A DNA stretch of 64,000 nucleotides from Caprella mutica (Eukaryota; Arthropoda; Malacostraca; Amphipoda; Caprellidae). The stretch covers positions 1 to 64,000 of the forward strand of contig CANNZV010000917.1 of NCBI GenBank assembly GCA_947561585.1. Reading direction: 5' to 3'. The translations under genes and the position numbers were made by a program. The stretch's first letter is position 1. Each line of letters opens with the position of its first letter. A model generated the notes under the pieces. That model made no database searches, was not told where the DNA came from, and saw only the letters and a program-made list of their open reading frames with translations. Below, one piece after another: positions 1 through 10,767 of this stretch.

Positions 1-780
1 TCTGTGACTGTATGATTGAATACTTCACCATAATTCATAAATATTTTAAATTATAAAGAAATAGTCAAAAAAATTGATGGTTAACTAACACTAGGTACTG
101 CCTACTGGATGCATAGAAATTATGCATTTTTTGCCAATTTTAGGTATTTCTTTAAGCACAACTCTGAAATCTTTGCTAATAATTAAGGCTATTGTTAGCA
201 AATTTGTACTGCTAATATTAGTAATATACCAGTTTGCAAAGTGTGTCGAATGTCACCAAAGATATATGGAAATGTTTTTTGAGGGGAAATATATCTGTGC
301 TAGATCTTAGGTACTATTTTGTAATTAATTCCTATATTTACATGTAATTATTGCATACGTTTTGGAGATACAGCTAGCTTGCTAACTATAGATAAAGAAA
401 TACAGTATCCATCAAATGACTAAAAAAGGATTGTACTTATTTTGAAAATTAATGAAGTTGATAATACATTTACATGCCAATAACAATGTACAGCATTGAT
501 AGTGTGCAATTAAATGAATTAATTGTGTGAAATGGAGATAATTTTATTAGGATAGTTCAATCCAAATTTAAGGTCTTAATTTATAGAAATTGTTTTGAAA
601 TTAATTTCTCATGTAAAGTTAAGAATGATTGTAAATATATTTCATATAACTAGCTGCATTACTTTATTCTCAAGCTTGCAAAGTTGTGATTATCTTCTTT
701 TTGACAAATAGCTATAAGATGATTGTTGTTAAGTTTTGATGACTGTTCCATAATACTGATACCAACTTTTTCCTTTATAG
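1..780. other. no gene recognised
   Basis: AT-rich sequence with only short open frames of about 60 codons that show no family resemblance. A pyrimidine tract ending in AG at 771-780 could be a splice acceptor for the exon-like material that follows. Confidence 0.5.
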
Positions 781-784
781 TTAG

Positions 785-967
785 CTGCTGATTTACATCA
801 AGCTGATGAGGTATGCAGGCACTCTTCTGTCAGAAATCCCTCAAAGGAATAGCCATGGACTGCTTGGTGTCAGTGAAGATTGGCAAGAAGAACTCTTTTG
901 TCTTCTAGGAGGAGGTGAGCCAGAACCTGTCTATGCTGCCTACTCCTCTGTGGATATCCCAATGCAG
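785..967 (+). other. exon-like open stretch, unidentified
   Basis: About 60 codons are open from 785 to 966 in one frame (ending V-D-I-P-M-Q), followed by a possible GT donor at 968. Composition is richer in G and C than the flanks, which suits coding DNA. The open frame does not begin cleanly at the AG at 779-780, because a stop lies at the junction, so the true acceptor is uncertain. The protein is not recognised. It may belong with the other exon-like pieces at 1442, 2590 and 2960, but the frames cannot be joined with confidence; a decayed gene is equally possible. Confidence 0.22.
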
Positions 968-1441
968 GTGTGTCTTCATCATTCATTTAACTCTAGATAA
1001 TGAAGATCTGACATTGAATAACTTGCATATAAAGTAATAAACTTTAATGTAAGAACTTTGAATAAATGTATAAATTCAAGAATTTGCATGGTACAAACTT
1101 TTAAAATCTTAGTCTGCAATCAATTGGGCCATTAGTTTTCTAAAATTGATGGCTATTTATGGTAGATTAAAGAAAATTTGTTCTGTAATTGGGGTAGTTC
1201 TTTTACTCAGGAATCTACATTCACTATAGAGGAATTTTACTGTATTACATGCAAGGTTCACTTTGAATATATCACATGTTCTTGTGAGTGATATGCGAAG
1301 TTGATCTTAAAAATATCTTATATAATTAATTAAAATTTTGAATGATATAATCAACTCATAACTTTTGACTTTTGGTTATTTGAACAGATAGCCTTTTTTC
1401 CATAAGTACTGTTTTGGTTAATAATTTCTTTGTCTTTTCAG

Positions 1442-1593
1442 CCAAGTACTTCGTGTGCAAAATGTGTGACGTCATCACTCTGGATCACATGAAGGAAGAG
1501 CAGATCGAAATGTACGCTCACATTGCAGAGATTGACCGCAAGGGAGAGAAGGTCTTTGAGACCTCCACTCTCAATATGGAGGGAGTGATGTAA
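1442..1593 (+). other. exon-like segment, unidentified, ends in stop
   Basis: After a good pyrimidine-rich acceptor ending at 1441, a frame starting with two bases of a split codon runs for 49 residues to TAA at 1591-1593. It begins K-Y-F-V-C-K-M-C-D-V and contains a C-x-x-C pair and many charged residues (D-R-K-G-E-K-V-F-E). The composition looks coding. It could be the last coding exon of a gene whose upstream exon ends at 967, but that junction would need a particular phase. No family was recognised. Confidence 0.3.
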
Positions 1594-1844
1594 CTCTAGG
1601 AACTCTGTCTGCGATCAGAAGCTTTGAGGAAAGAAGATTGAGAGTTTTCTTAACAGGTAAAGAAAGTGGTGCATTGACTACATTACCGTGTGCTGGCATG
1701 CTTTCAATAACCTTTATGCTCCCCAGGAGATCTATCTTAAAGCTGGTTGTGGTGAATGGAAGAAAAGAAGTATAGCTCTAAAATTATGCTCTTCCACTAC
1801 AAGGTCTTAAATTTCGTGTTAGGTAGGCTTCATTTACTATCACC

Positions 1845-2105
1845 TTTGCATTTTCCTCCTCCATCCGTGAGTTCAGTCACAGATTCTTATGTCTATTTTC
1901 GTCACATTCCTTGATAAGTGGCTATATTCACGGATTAGCTTTTCTGCATCCATGAGCATTGAGCAAGGTTATCGACGGTGGTAAATGACATGATGACTTT
2001 GCTCATGTAGCCACTGTCCTTTCTGAATGCTTCTTCCAGTCCCTTGTACTTGTTCACTTTCGAAGTCAGTGATATGACCAGAAATGGTCGGAGCAGACGT
2101 TAAAC
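1845..2105. repeat. interspersed repeat, copy 1 of 2 (about 240 bp)
   Basis: This stretch is clearly related to 20874-21112: the same order of blocks (TTTTCCTC, ATCCGTGAGT, TTCGTCACATTCCTTG, AGCTTTTCTGCATCCATGA, CCTTGTACTTGTTCACTTT, GACGTTAAACC) occurs in both, with many substitutions and small gaps. That shows an old dispersed element. Its class is not clear; it may be a SINE or the non-coding end of a larger element. Confidence 0.6.
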
Positions 2106-2589
2106 CTAAAATTATTTATCACTTGCAACTTCTAACTTTCTATTTGAATAAATATTGAGAAATAACTTATTAATAGTCTATAATATGCTAGTTAGCTACA
2201 TCAATAGCTATTATTTTTTGTATAGTTTATACGAGGTATATTAGACCAATTCTGCAACAATTTATCAATGATTATTGTTTCATCCATCAGGCAAACTTCG
2301 CTGACTTCATATTACTGAAGACGCTGAAGTAAATTCAAAGTCTTGATGAATGATGAGAAAGACAGGAACAATGTTGGCATCTATGTTTTTCATGAATGGA
2401 CTGAGACAGAACAGGTTAGAACAGTGATAGTTGAGCTCCTGGTCTTTACAGTAATCCAATTGGCAGATTTTATTTATAAGGGAACCGTGAATTTTTAGAT
2501 ACAATTAATTATTTATAAGGGATTTGCTTATATCTTATTCATCAACTTGTTCAAATTCTAAATTTCATTTCTCTTCCTTATCATATCAG

Positions 2590-2716
2590 ACTCTGACTTC
2601 AGCGAGTTAACTCAGAAGATCTCCAACTGTGAATGCAATTACTGGCAAGAGCGTGAGACCTCTATTCAGAGGGAAAGCAGACCTAAGAGGCACGAGAGAA
2701 TCACTACTGACAAGAG
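2590..2716 (+). other. exon-like segment with strong splice sites, unidentified
   Basis: This is bounded by an acceptor (ATATCAG, ending 2589) and a near-consensus donor (GTAAGT at 2717). One frame is open throughout and encodes about 41 residues, S-D-F-S-E-L-T-Q-K-I-S onward, charged and rich in R, E and K. The codon split at the donor joins in phase to the segment at 2960. No family was recognised. Two matched splice sites and a shared frame with the next segment make this the most convincing of the exon-like pieces in the first 3 kb. Confidence 0.4.
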
Positions 2717-2959
2717 GTAAGTAAATACAAAAGTGATAGATAGCGCTACTCAGAAATAGTGATGAAGAGTAGTGTGATGGGTATTGCTGTTTGGATATTT
2801 CTTTTCTGAAATTGAATGTGCTGAAAGGACGATTGAAAATTGTCTTTGTTCTGAAGAAATTTATATCTGCAAAAATGACTTCGGTACCAAATTTTTACAA
2901 ATAATAATGTTAATTTCTCTACAAATTTATATCCTATACAATTTTATTCGTTCCCGCAG

Positions 2960-3047
2960 GACTAAATTCGAAAATGAACCTTTGAGGTTCGTGCGAAGAA
3001 GCAGCATACAGGTCAGGCTGTTCCAAGGGTTAGATATGCTTCCCTAG
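2960..3047 (+). other. exon-like segment continuing the previous one
   Basis: After an acceptor (TTCCCGCAG ending 2959) the frame that continues the exon ending at 2716 reads T-K-F-E-N-E-P-L-R-F-V-R-R-S-S-I-Q and runs to TAG at 3045-3047. Just downstream, 3007-3070 and 3083-3160 show two further coding-looking stretches in other frames (A-S-L-A-P-K-Y-V-R-G-G, then L-K-A-L-V-E-K-A-I-K-E-C-L), which suggests that the reading frame is broken here or that another splice exists near 3012. Gene identity is unknown. Confidence 0.33.
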
Positions 3048-3389
3048 CACCCAAATACGTACGAGGGGGTTCATCCTTATAAGGACCAAGTTGAAGGCTT
3101 TGGTGGAGAAGGCCATCAAGGAATGTCTACACTCTGATGCCAAAGCATTTGTTCCGTAGAAAGAGAGGCTTTAACACGAAACAGAAGTGATAAAATGTGT
3201 GAAATAAATTTAAAAGACATCTGCTGTATTATTTCATTTGCCTTTTCTTTATAAATTTTATTTAATTTCAGAAGTCATTATAATATACATAATGGAACAT
3301 TATCCAATAGTTATAATTTGTAATATTCCAAATTTAGGCAATTCTATTTTCGAAATCTTTATGCAACTACTAGCCGCCATCTAAAAGAT

Positions 3390-3618
3390 CCTGGCAAACA
3401 TCGTTGTACCGATACTAGCCATCATCTAAATGATGACTGCACTCCGACACTTTGCCGCTCGTTGCCGACATTGGCCTGGTTGCACGGGTACGTTGACCCA
3501 GCATCTTGCCGACGTCTTTCAGTAACTGCAAGATGGTAAACGAATGTTGGCCGATGCTGGCTAAGGTCAGATGCCTTCATCATTTAGACATTGGCTAGAT
3601 GTACCACTGTTTGCTGGG
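3390..3618. mobile_element. MITE-like inverted-repeat element (229 bp)
   Basis: The ends form imperfect terminal inverted repeats: the left end starts CCTGGCAAACATCGTTGTAC and the reverse complement of the right end starts CCCAGCAAACAGTGGTAC. The similarity continues inward for about 80 bp through TAGCCA and TCTAAATGATGA blocks. There is no coding capacity. No convincing target duplication was seen. It lies just upstream of the 274 bp tandem repeat. Confidence 0.55.
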
Positions 3619-4225
3619 AGAATTAGGTATTTTATACCTAATTAATTACTCTCCAAACGCAATTTGGGTGGTCAACATTTCAAATAATACCTATACTGTT
3701 GATAACTACCTTGCTACGTGAAATATTTTTTCCTCCGCTTTTTGGTTCAAGAATTGCACATTGCTTTTCTTTGTTACAAATGCATTGGGTACTTTAATTT
3801 ATCTATTTATAGATTTATTAAACGATTTTATTACACGGTAGTTTTTATCCAGTGGTTATATGAAACGTTATCCCGTGCAGTTTGGTTAAAAGAGAATTAG
3901 GTATTTTATACCTAATTAATTACTCTCCAAACGCAGATCGGATGGTCAACATTTCATTTATATACTGTTGATACCTACCTACGTAAAAAATTCCACCTGT
4001 TTGGTTTGAGAAATTCAATAGTGTTTTCTCCTCAAACGCACTGGGTACATGAATTAATCTATTCAGAGATATTTCATTGATAGGTATTCTAATCCAGTAT
4101 AAGAAATATATATATTCCTCTGTTCATGAGTGTTAACTCATTGCTCCTGATTAATTAATCAATCTCTGAACGCATTTGAGTTATAACCATTTCATTAATA
4201 TACTGTTGATAACCTAGAATTCCAT
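3619..4225. repeat. 274 bp tandem repeat, two clear units and a diverged third
   Basis: The block AATTAGGTATTTTATACCTA followed by ATTAATTACTCTCCAAACGCA occurs at 3621 and again at 3895, exactly 274 bp apart, and a diverged version (AATCTCTGAACGCA) appears near 4161. Each unit also shares ATACTGTTGATA and GGGTAC blocks. The first core holds the palindrome GGTATTTTATACC. It sits immediately 5' of the DIRS-like element and could be part of its leader or terminal repeat system, but this is inference. Confidence 0.6.
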
Positions 4226-4593
4226 ATCCCACCTCGTTTAATTGCAGAATAATTGCTTTTGTTCTAGCTATTATCGATGAACGTATTCGGATGTTTAACC
4301 TGTCTATAATCAAGACAGTTATACAATCAGCATAGAATACAACAGCAATGTCTATATGATCTATTCCAAACTCCCAATTCTTGAGCTGAAGTTTGTATTT
4401 TGGCACCTTCTCTCAATTATTGGAAAGTTATTGGTGCTTTATACAATCATAAGCTACCATTTGTCTACGTGTTTGTACATTTTCAAAACTATTCAATGGA
4501 TATAACATGTTAATTGCACACCTAACAAGGATGTCAATTTTTATTTTCCTTTTGTTGTGCTAACAGTTATTTACTCTCACTCAGATCGCCAAA
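4226..4593. other. leader region of DIRS-like element 1
   Basis: There is no coding sequence. The stretch lies between the 274 bp tandem repeat and the first ATG of the spliced gag-like ORF, so it probably includes the promoter and 5' leader of the element. The exact left terminus of the element could not be located. Confidence 0.35.
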
Positions 4594-6939
4594 ATGTCGA
4601 CTTGCCAATTAAAGGACTTCAGGTGCAAACACTCCTCTTGGTACAAGAAGTCCATTGTATCGAACACTATCAACCATCCCTGTGATAGGTGCTCCAAATG
4701 CATAAAAGGGAAACCAAAGTCTTACGATCCCTCAGAGTGTTCAGCATGCACCTTTTTCTTGTCCAATATGTTCCAAGAAAGCGATATCCAAATACCATGC
4801 ATATCAGCTTGGCGAAGGTGGGAGGAGACCTATGTACAACTTAGGAGAAACAGTAGTAAATCTTCAAAAGCTGACTGTTCTTCATTTGTCTGGGTAAATA
4901 TCATGTTTTCATTGAACTGAACTATTCTGCTAATTCTACCATATATGTACTCATTGAAGTTGGTCTAATTGTAATTATATTTACAGATTGAGAACACCAA
5001 GAGCAACTGGTTGCCAAGAGAATTTTCAGAAGAGGAATTAAAAAATTCTGCCAGCGACTTCACAAGTGTTGAATCATCCCTGTTAATTGCAGACCCAGTA
5101 ATTACCTCACACGGGTCTACTCGGTCCACCTCGAATGATCTTAGCGATATAGTTGACAGTATCATGTTGGAAGCACCAACTAATACTCACCTTGAACAAA
5201 CAGAGACACGTGTTGACACGCCACTACAAAACGCCACTAAGCGAATGCGTTTAGAAAATCCTCCAAACCAACACTATGATCGCACCATGTGCAGCTCCAG
5301 CTTGAGTTCATTGCCTATTTACGTCCCAACACCTCTCACTACTATTCCCTATAGTAATAGGGAGATGCATCAACCATCCAACTTACAAGGAAATAATCAG
5401 TGGAGTATGTCCTTCTCTGACCAATCATATATCAATGATTCCACACCAAGAGGTGGAAATCAAGGGGTTGCAATGGATAACAATCACATTACCGGTTCTT
5501 CATACGTATCGGAGGCACCATCAAACTCATTTCTGTATTCTGAGATTGGTCAGAACCAACGTTCGGCTACTGTTCAGATCGACAAAGAAGAAATAATATC
5601 TACAATTTTTTCGCGACTTCTAAATGTTCCAGGTTTGAGGCATCTAATCGAGAATAGAGAACCTATTGATGACAGTGTCTCAAACTCCAAGAATAGCAGC
5701 TTTTGTAATACCCCTTCAGTAAGCATTACACCAAAAATTGACACAAACAATAACATGTCGTCCAATCCCCCAACTTCAGATGGGGAAGATCTGGAAAGTA
5801 ACTCTACTGAACTCTCAGACGAAATTGTCCTCGATTCTGATTCAGAGGCTGAGAATGTGCTACCCATTGGTCAATCTCACAAACATTTTCTACATAAGAA
5901 AGCTGGTGAAATTCTTGCCGAACAATTCACCAAGGGTCCACAATCCTGGGAACCTTTGATGAATGATAAGCTAAAAGCCCATAATCATGACTTGAGATAT
6001 TACTTCGGCAAGAGTATTAAGTATGAAATGTGGAATGATATCCCTCAATTAACGACGAGAGGCGAATATCATCAAGTAATATCCTTGCCAGTAGATCAGA
6101 AAACTGTCAAGGTGAGTTCCGACGAGAAGACTCATCTATATTTTCAAATAAAAACTACAAGCATGGGTCAGCACATTCATCCATTTTTTCGTCCCTTCAT
6201 ATGTAAAGGATGTTACTTGCATAGCACAAACGAAGTTGTACCAGAATCAACTCGTCAAGTATTTTCCAAAGTTGCTAGCTTATTTACTAATAGCTTGAGA
6301 CAAGTAACTAAACTCCATCCTGGAGCAGATACTCCTAAAGGACTCCAAATGTCAACGTCCAACGTTACTGTTTTGGAGACGCTCAAGGATATAGAAGCCA
6401 AGATTCTAAAGGAGGAGGTTTTCTCACGCCCTTCAGGTATCTTCACTCTGCTTTCGGAACCTTCAGGATTAGCAGATTATTTGAATGCACCCAAGCTGCC
6501 ACAAAGACAAAAATCAACTAAGTACAAGGACCTAGTTAGTTTGTTTAAAGAACACAAAGATGTTCAAACTCTGGCAGATGAGGAAGATTTTCGCAAAATG
6601 ACGAGGTTATTATGGCAAAATTACGAAGTGAACAATTTTGCCGTTGATTCACTCAATTACTATGCTAACCTTCCAAATGTATTTTTGAAGCAGGAGCCAG
6701 GCTCAGGCATTCCGATGCAAGACAATTTAAAACACATGTCTGAATTCATTGCGCTTAGCAAAGATTCTCTGCTAAGTTTCCTTATGGACCAAGCCAAATT
6801 GGCCATTCGTAAGAAGTTGAAGATAAGGAAATATGTCGTCGGTCGCATCGAACCCATTGTCATCAGAAACACCTTATTGGAGGATTCATTGCTGTGCAAG
6901 GATCTCTTCTCGGATGAAACATTGCGAAAGGCCAGTTAA
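4594..6939 (+). CDS. gag-like ORF of DIRS-like element 1 (spliced)
   Basis: Two open segments, 4594-4893 and 4987-6939, join exactly in phase across a 93 bp intron with GTAAAT donor and TTTACAG acceptor, giving a predicted protein of about 750 residues. The first exon (100 codons) carries Cys-rich motifs with zinc-ligand spacing: C30-x2-C33-x2-C36 and C49-x2-C52, preceded by C11 and H13. The rest is Ser/Asn/Thr-rich and hydrophilic to about residue 400, then more ordered. This is the position of the gag-like ORF1 of DIRS-order retrotransposons, and no other family was recognised. The stop at 6937-6939 is in the same frame as the downstream RT ORF. It presumably makes the nucleoprotein shell around the element's RNA. 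Confidence 0.7.
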
Positions 6940-9195
6940 TTATTACTGGAAGCCCGTTCAAAGCCCTCATCTATCCGCAATGCAAGTGGCATACGCCTAG
7001 ATAATGATCTTAACACAATAAAATCACGGTCAAAACATAAAGCCTCCAATTTTAATAAAACCGCTACTGTGGAGCCCTTTCGATCAAATGACAAGAATGC
7101 CCAATTCCACCACCCTGGATCCAATTTCAAAAACAGCCAAGTACTAGCCAACCTTACAGACAAGCTGGTTCAAGGTTCACCAACCAGAACAACCTGCAAA
7201 GAGAAGAAGGCACAGCAACAAAATTTCAACGGTACAACCGAAAAAGTTTCTCAAACAAGCCAAATAGAGAAGAATCAAATCCAGATTACCAGAAATCTAA
7301 TCAGTCAAATCCCAAGGTCTCTAAGGGATCCAGGACTAGACGCAAACAGCCAAATAACATCAAGGCCTGAAACAGGAGCGCGGTTGCTGGAATTTTCAAA
7401 TTTCTGGAAAGCAGCTCCGCAGGAAATTTACAATACAGTAAGAAGAGGATACCACTGGAGCTGGCTCAACAATCCACCTCCTCTTACTCTTCCATCAAGA
7501 ACAGAACATCAGCCACATTTAGCACCATTAATAGAAAAGTGGCTGAAAAACAATGTAATCTACGTAGCAGAAGAACAACCATGTTTCCTAGCGCATATTT
7601 TCACCGTACCCAAAAAGGACGGATCTCTCAGACTCATACTAGACTTGAGCCAATTAAACAAGTTCATAGAGTCAACCCCATTCAAAATGACAAACCACAT
7701 AACAGTATCGAAGATAATAACTCCACCAGTGCATATGGCTTCTTTGGACCTGACCGATGCTTACACTCATATACCCATGCGCAGAAATCTTCACAAATAT
7801 CTGGCATTTTCATACAAAGGCACCCTGTATTTCTGCAAAGCCCTTCCATTCGGACTGAGCCCAGCACCATACATATTCACGAAAGTCCTGTCATGGCCTC
7901 TCGGATTACTGCATCAGCAAGGAGTGAATGCTGCAGCATACCTAGACGATTGGTTACTGTGGCATCATTCAACGGATCAACTATCAATAAACCTCCAACT
8001 AACTATGAATCTATTGCAAAAGTTAGGTTTCACAATAAACCAAGAGAAATCAAACTTAAGACCGTCAACAGAATTGGAGTGGCTAGGCGTAGTTTGGCAG
8101 GGCATCTCTGGTCACTGGATGATGCCAGAACAGAAGAAGAAACAAATAAACGGCACTGCTCGGTCGCTTCTTCATTCTCAATGGGTAACCCGCCGTCAAT
8201 GGGAAGCATTCTTGGGAATGTTGAACTTCGCTTGCCAAGTGCACCAAAACTTAAGTCCTATGTTCCAGCCCATAGCTCAGGCTGGACTGATTGCAGAATC
8301 TTGCAACAGGGACCTAGAGGTTCAATTACCTCATCCACTAAAACAGGCCTTGTGGCCATGGACAAACAGTTCCATATGGGATGTCATACCCCAATTTGCT
8401 ACAAACCTCCCACGAACCTTTCTTTGGACGGACGCATCATCGAAAGGATGGGTAGCGCTCTACGATTCAAACAAGACAGCACAAGGCAAGTGGTCCAAGG
8501 AACTAGCCAGAGAACACCTAAATTACTTGGAACTATTGGCAGTATCCCTAGCTATCAAAACTCTCAACATAAACAATTGCAACCTTCTTTTGTACATAGA
8601 CAACGAAGTAGCAAGATTCACCATAGCAAAGGGTCGATCCAAATCTCTTGCTCTTCTGCAAGAGGTGAAGCTTCTAATCAATCTCTGCCAAGCGAAGAGA
8701 ATATTTCTCTCTGCCACTCGAATTCCATCGAAATTGAACGTAGTGGCCGACACTCTGAGCCGGACTGCTCCTCTATCAACAGAGTGGTGCTTGCCACGAC
8801 ATGTGTTCAAGAAAGTTCAAAATTGGTACGGTCATTTGAGGATAGATTTGATGGCAACACCCCTCAATTCCCAACTTCCAAAGTTCATTTCGCCATTTCA
8901 ACATCCGCAGGCGGAGGGAACCAATGTACTAGCAGTGGATTGGAACACCTGGTCAGACATATACATCTTCCCCCCAGTGGCAATGATAATTCAGATACTA
9001 CCGAAGCTACGGACTTACAGGGGGAACGGAATATTCATAGCCCCATGGCAACCAACAGCTATGTGGTTCACAGAACTGTACAACAGATCTACAGAACATG
9101 TGCACATAAGAGGGTCATTGCTTCAAAGAGTACAAGGTCGAGACGTGCGGTCTTCATGCAGTGGATTCGAAAAATGGACCGCATTTCGTTTTTGA
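6940..9195 (+). CDS. reverse transcriptase-RNase H polyprotein, DIRS-like element 1
   Basis: The frame is open from 6940, directly after the single TAA closing the gag-like ORF, with no ATG close to the start, so either readthrough or an internal start is needed. Counting residues from 7069: RT fingers and palm with V-P-K-K-D-G-S-L-R, the first catalytic Asp in S-L-D-L-T-D-A-Y, P-F-G-L-S-P-A-P, and the catalytic box Y-L-D-D at about 291-294. RNase H begins at L-W-T-D-A-S-S-K-G-W with its Asp near 455. After RNase H comes a domain with I-D-L-M-A-T-P-L-N-S and Y-I-F-P-P-V-A, the region called methyltransferase-like in DIRS elements. No integrase or protease domain is present, as expected for this order. 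The 3' end overlaps the recombinase ORF by about 40 nt in another frame. Confidence 0.9.
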   Translation, partial: LLLEARSKPSSIRNASGIRLDNDLNTIKSRSKHKASNFNKTATVEPFRSNDKNAQFHHPGSNFKNSQVLANLTDKLVQGSPTRTTCKEKKAQQQNFNGTTEKVSQTSQIEKNQIQITRNLISQIPRSLRDPGLDANSQITSRPETGARLLEFSNFWKAAPQEIYNTVRRGYHWSWLNNPPPLTLPSRTEHQPHLAPLIEKWLKNNVIYVAEEQPCFLAHIFTVPKKDGSLRLILDLSQLNKFIESTPFKMTNHITVSKIITPPVHMASLDLTDAYTHIPMRRNLHKYLAFSYKGTLYFCKALPFGLSPAPYIFTKVLSWPLGLLHQQGVNAAAYLDDWLLWHHSTDQLSINLQLTMNLLQKLGFTINQEKSNLRPSTELEWLGVVWQGISGHWMMPEQKKKQINGTARSLLHSQWVTRRQWEAFLGMLNFACQVHQNLSPMFQPIAQAGLIAESCNRDLEVQLPHPLKQALWPWTNSSIWDVIPQFATNLPRTFLWTDASSKGWVALYDSNKTAQGKWSKELAREHLNYLELLAVSLAIKTLNINNCNLLLYIDNEVARFTIAKGRSKSLALLQEVKLLINLCQAKRIFLSATRIPSKLNVVADTLSRTAPLSTEWCLPRHVFKKVQNWYGHLRIDLMATPLNSQLPKFISPFQHPQAEGTNVLAVDWNTWSDIYIFPPVAMIIQILPKLRTYRGNGIFIAPWQPTAMWFTELYNRSTEHVHIRGSLLQRVQGRDVRSSCSGFEKWTAFRF

Positions 9196-10151
9196 CTAAA
9201 ATTCTTGCGAAAACTAGAAGTAAAGTCATTGCAGCAAATTTAATTCAGGCCTACAGAAAGTCTTCCACAAAGCAGGCCGAAGCTTCATGGAAAGCCTTCA
9301 AGTTTTGGCTTCCCGACAACGCAATGACAATCACAAAAAGGACTATTTTGTTCTTTTTGTTGCATGTGCATGATAAACTTAAGCTATCTCCAAGAACAGT
9401 TTTGAGTTATAAGAGCTCCCTCGCTTGGCCAATAGGCGAGGCCTTCGGAGTCAATTTTAAGGATAGAGATTTTTCTTTGCTAATTAAAAGTTTATTCCTA
9501 CAAAATCCTCCAATACAACAGAAAATTCCGAAGTGGTCTCTAAATCATGCTCTTGAACGATTAGCATGCAAGGAGTTCAGGGCACAGTCATCAACAGAGA
9601 TGAAACTATACAAGGCCCTATTCCTCACAGCACTTGCTAGTGGGAATAGATCATCGGAGCTACATGCTATGTCAAGAATTGGTATAGTAGAAACTAACTC
9701 TAGCATCACTATACCTTTGCGTACAAATTTCCTCTTCAAAAATCAAACTCACTTGAAGAGTCCCCCACCGGTGTCCTTCCCTAAACTAGGGAACAACCAT
9801 CCTCTTTGTCCTGCGCATGCTATATCTCAATATATATCAATAACTCAGGAGAACGATCATCATGGCCACCTGTTTGTCCACCCAACATCCGGTAAACCCT
9901 TGGCCGGTGGTCGCATTCACTACTGGATTACAAAAGCTATCAGTAAAATAGATGGTAGTTTACAAGGACGACCACACGATCTCAGGAAATTCGCCTTTAG
10001 TGCTAGCTGGTCCAGAGGTGCCAATCTGAGTGATATACTGAAGAATGGCTTTTGGTCTTCTCCCAATCCATTCATCAACACATATTGTGTTAATGTAGAG
10101 GATAAATTACCACTTTGTGTGGCAGGAAGAAAAATTCTTCGGGCCACATGA
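9156..10151 (+). CDS. tyrosine recombinase of DIRS-like element 1
   Basis: The catalytic set of a tyrosine recombinase is complete. Numbered from the ATG at 9156 (331 aa): Arg165 in A-S-G-N-R-S-S-E-L, His274 and Arg277 in R-P-H-D-L-R-K, Trp300 in G-F-W-S-S, and the nucleophile Tyr310 in I-N-T-Y-C. The N-terminal part looks like the SAM-like core-binding domain (S-T-K-Q-A-E-A-S-W-K-A-F). The frame is open far upstream, to 7539, but that part is a shadow of the RT gene. In DIRS elements this enzyme inserts a circular DNA copy, replacing an integrase. The intact catalytic residues suggest that this copy is young or recently active. Confidence 0.9.
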   Translation: MQWIRKMDRISFLTKILAKTRSKVIAANLIQAYRKSSTKQAEASWKAFKFWLPDNAMTITKRTILFFLLHVHDKLKLSPRTVLSYKSSLAWPIGEAFGVNFKDRDFSLLIKSLFLQNPPIQQKIPKWSLNHALERLACKEFRAQSSTEMKLYKALFLTALASGNRSSELHAMSRIGIVETNSSITIPLRTNFLFKNQTHLKSPPPVSFPKLGNNHPLCPAHAISQYISITQENDHHGHLFVHPTSGKPLAGGRIHYWITKAISKIDGSLQGRPHDLRKFAFSASWSRGANLSDILKNGFWSSPNPFINTYCVNVEDKLPLCVAGRKILRAT

Positions 10152-10386
10152 AGGTTGAAATTTTTTTTTGTAACATTGATAATATATTTGTTTCACTGTT
10201 CAAAAAGGAAATTATGTTTTGTATGTTTATTTCAAAATAATAAATGGAAATATATTGTATATGTTTTATTAAAAATATTGAACATATTTATACAGCCTTT
10301 TGAATATTCACATCTTAACTATAAAATTTTTTCCTCATTAATCTGAGTGCCTCCTTCCAATTACCTTCGGCTTGTTGGAAAAGTAT
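10152..10386. other. 3' untranslated region of DIRS-like element 1
   Basis: This is AT-rich non-coding sequence between the recombinase stop and the hairpin at 10387. It contains AATAAA at about 10229, a possible polyadenylation signal. Confidence 0.4.
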
Positions 10387-10496
10387 GGCACAAGGAATAT
10401 GTTTAACTCAGGACTCGTATTGCTAACAAATATACCTTTTGAGCGGAGCGAAAAAGCTCCTATTTGTTAGCAATAGAGTCCTGAGTTAAACATATT
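10387..10496. repeat. hairpin: 45 bp arm, 28 bp loop, inverted arm
   Basis: The arm (10387-10431, containing ATGTTTAACTCAGGACTC) is followed by a 28 bp loop (about 10432-10460, TACCTTTTGAGCGGAGCG onward) and an inverted, slightly shorter arm (10461-10496). Arms match except for one inserted G. Together with 10768-10840 this forms the complex 3' terminus of DIRS-like element 1, or the 5' end of element 2. Confidence 0.85.
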
Positions 10497-10767
10497 CTAA
10501 CCACCTCCTCCCCCACTCTGATAAATTCGGTGTCGCCGTAATGAATATACCGAGTGATTAGAGCTGGTAGCTTCCATACAGATGGGCGGGGCTTGAGTGT
10601 CTCATTGCAGGCACGCTAATTCACACACAAACTAACAAACCAAATGGCATAGTGACATGGAGATTGACGAATTGAGAAAGTTTAATAACTAAAAACACGA
10701 AAAAGTGACAAATATTGCTTAAAAATTGCAAAATTATGATAAAATGGGAATAAAATCAAAGTCCAAC
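10497..10767. other. spacer between the two arm copies
   Basis: There is no coding frame. It includes a short GC-richer part (10500-10620) with GGGCGGGG. It separates the hairpin from the second arm copy. Confidence 0.4.

Noticed and set aside
7539..9155. Upstream 539 codons of the recombinase frame
   Set aside because: They lie in another frame over the RT/RNase H gene, contain no domain of their own and are low-complexity in character; the recombinase start was placed near 9156.
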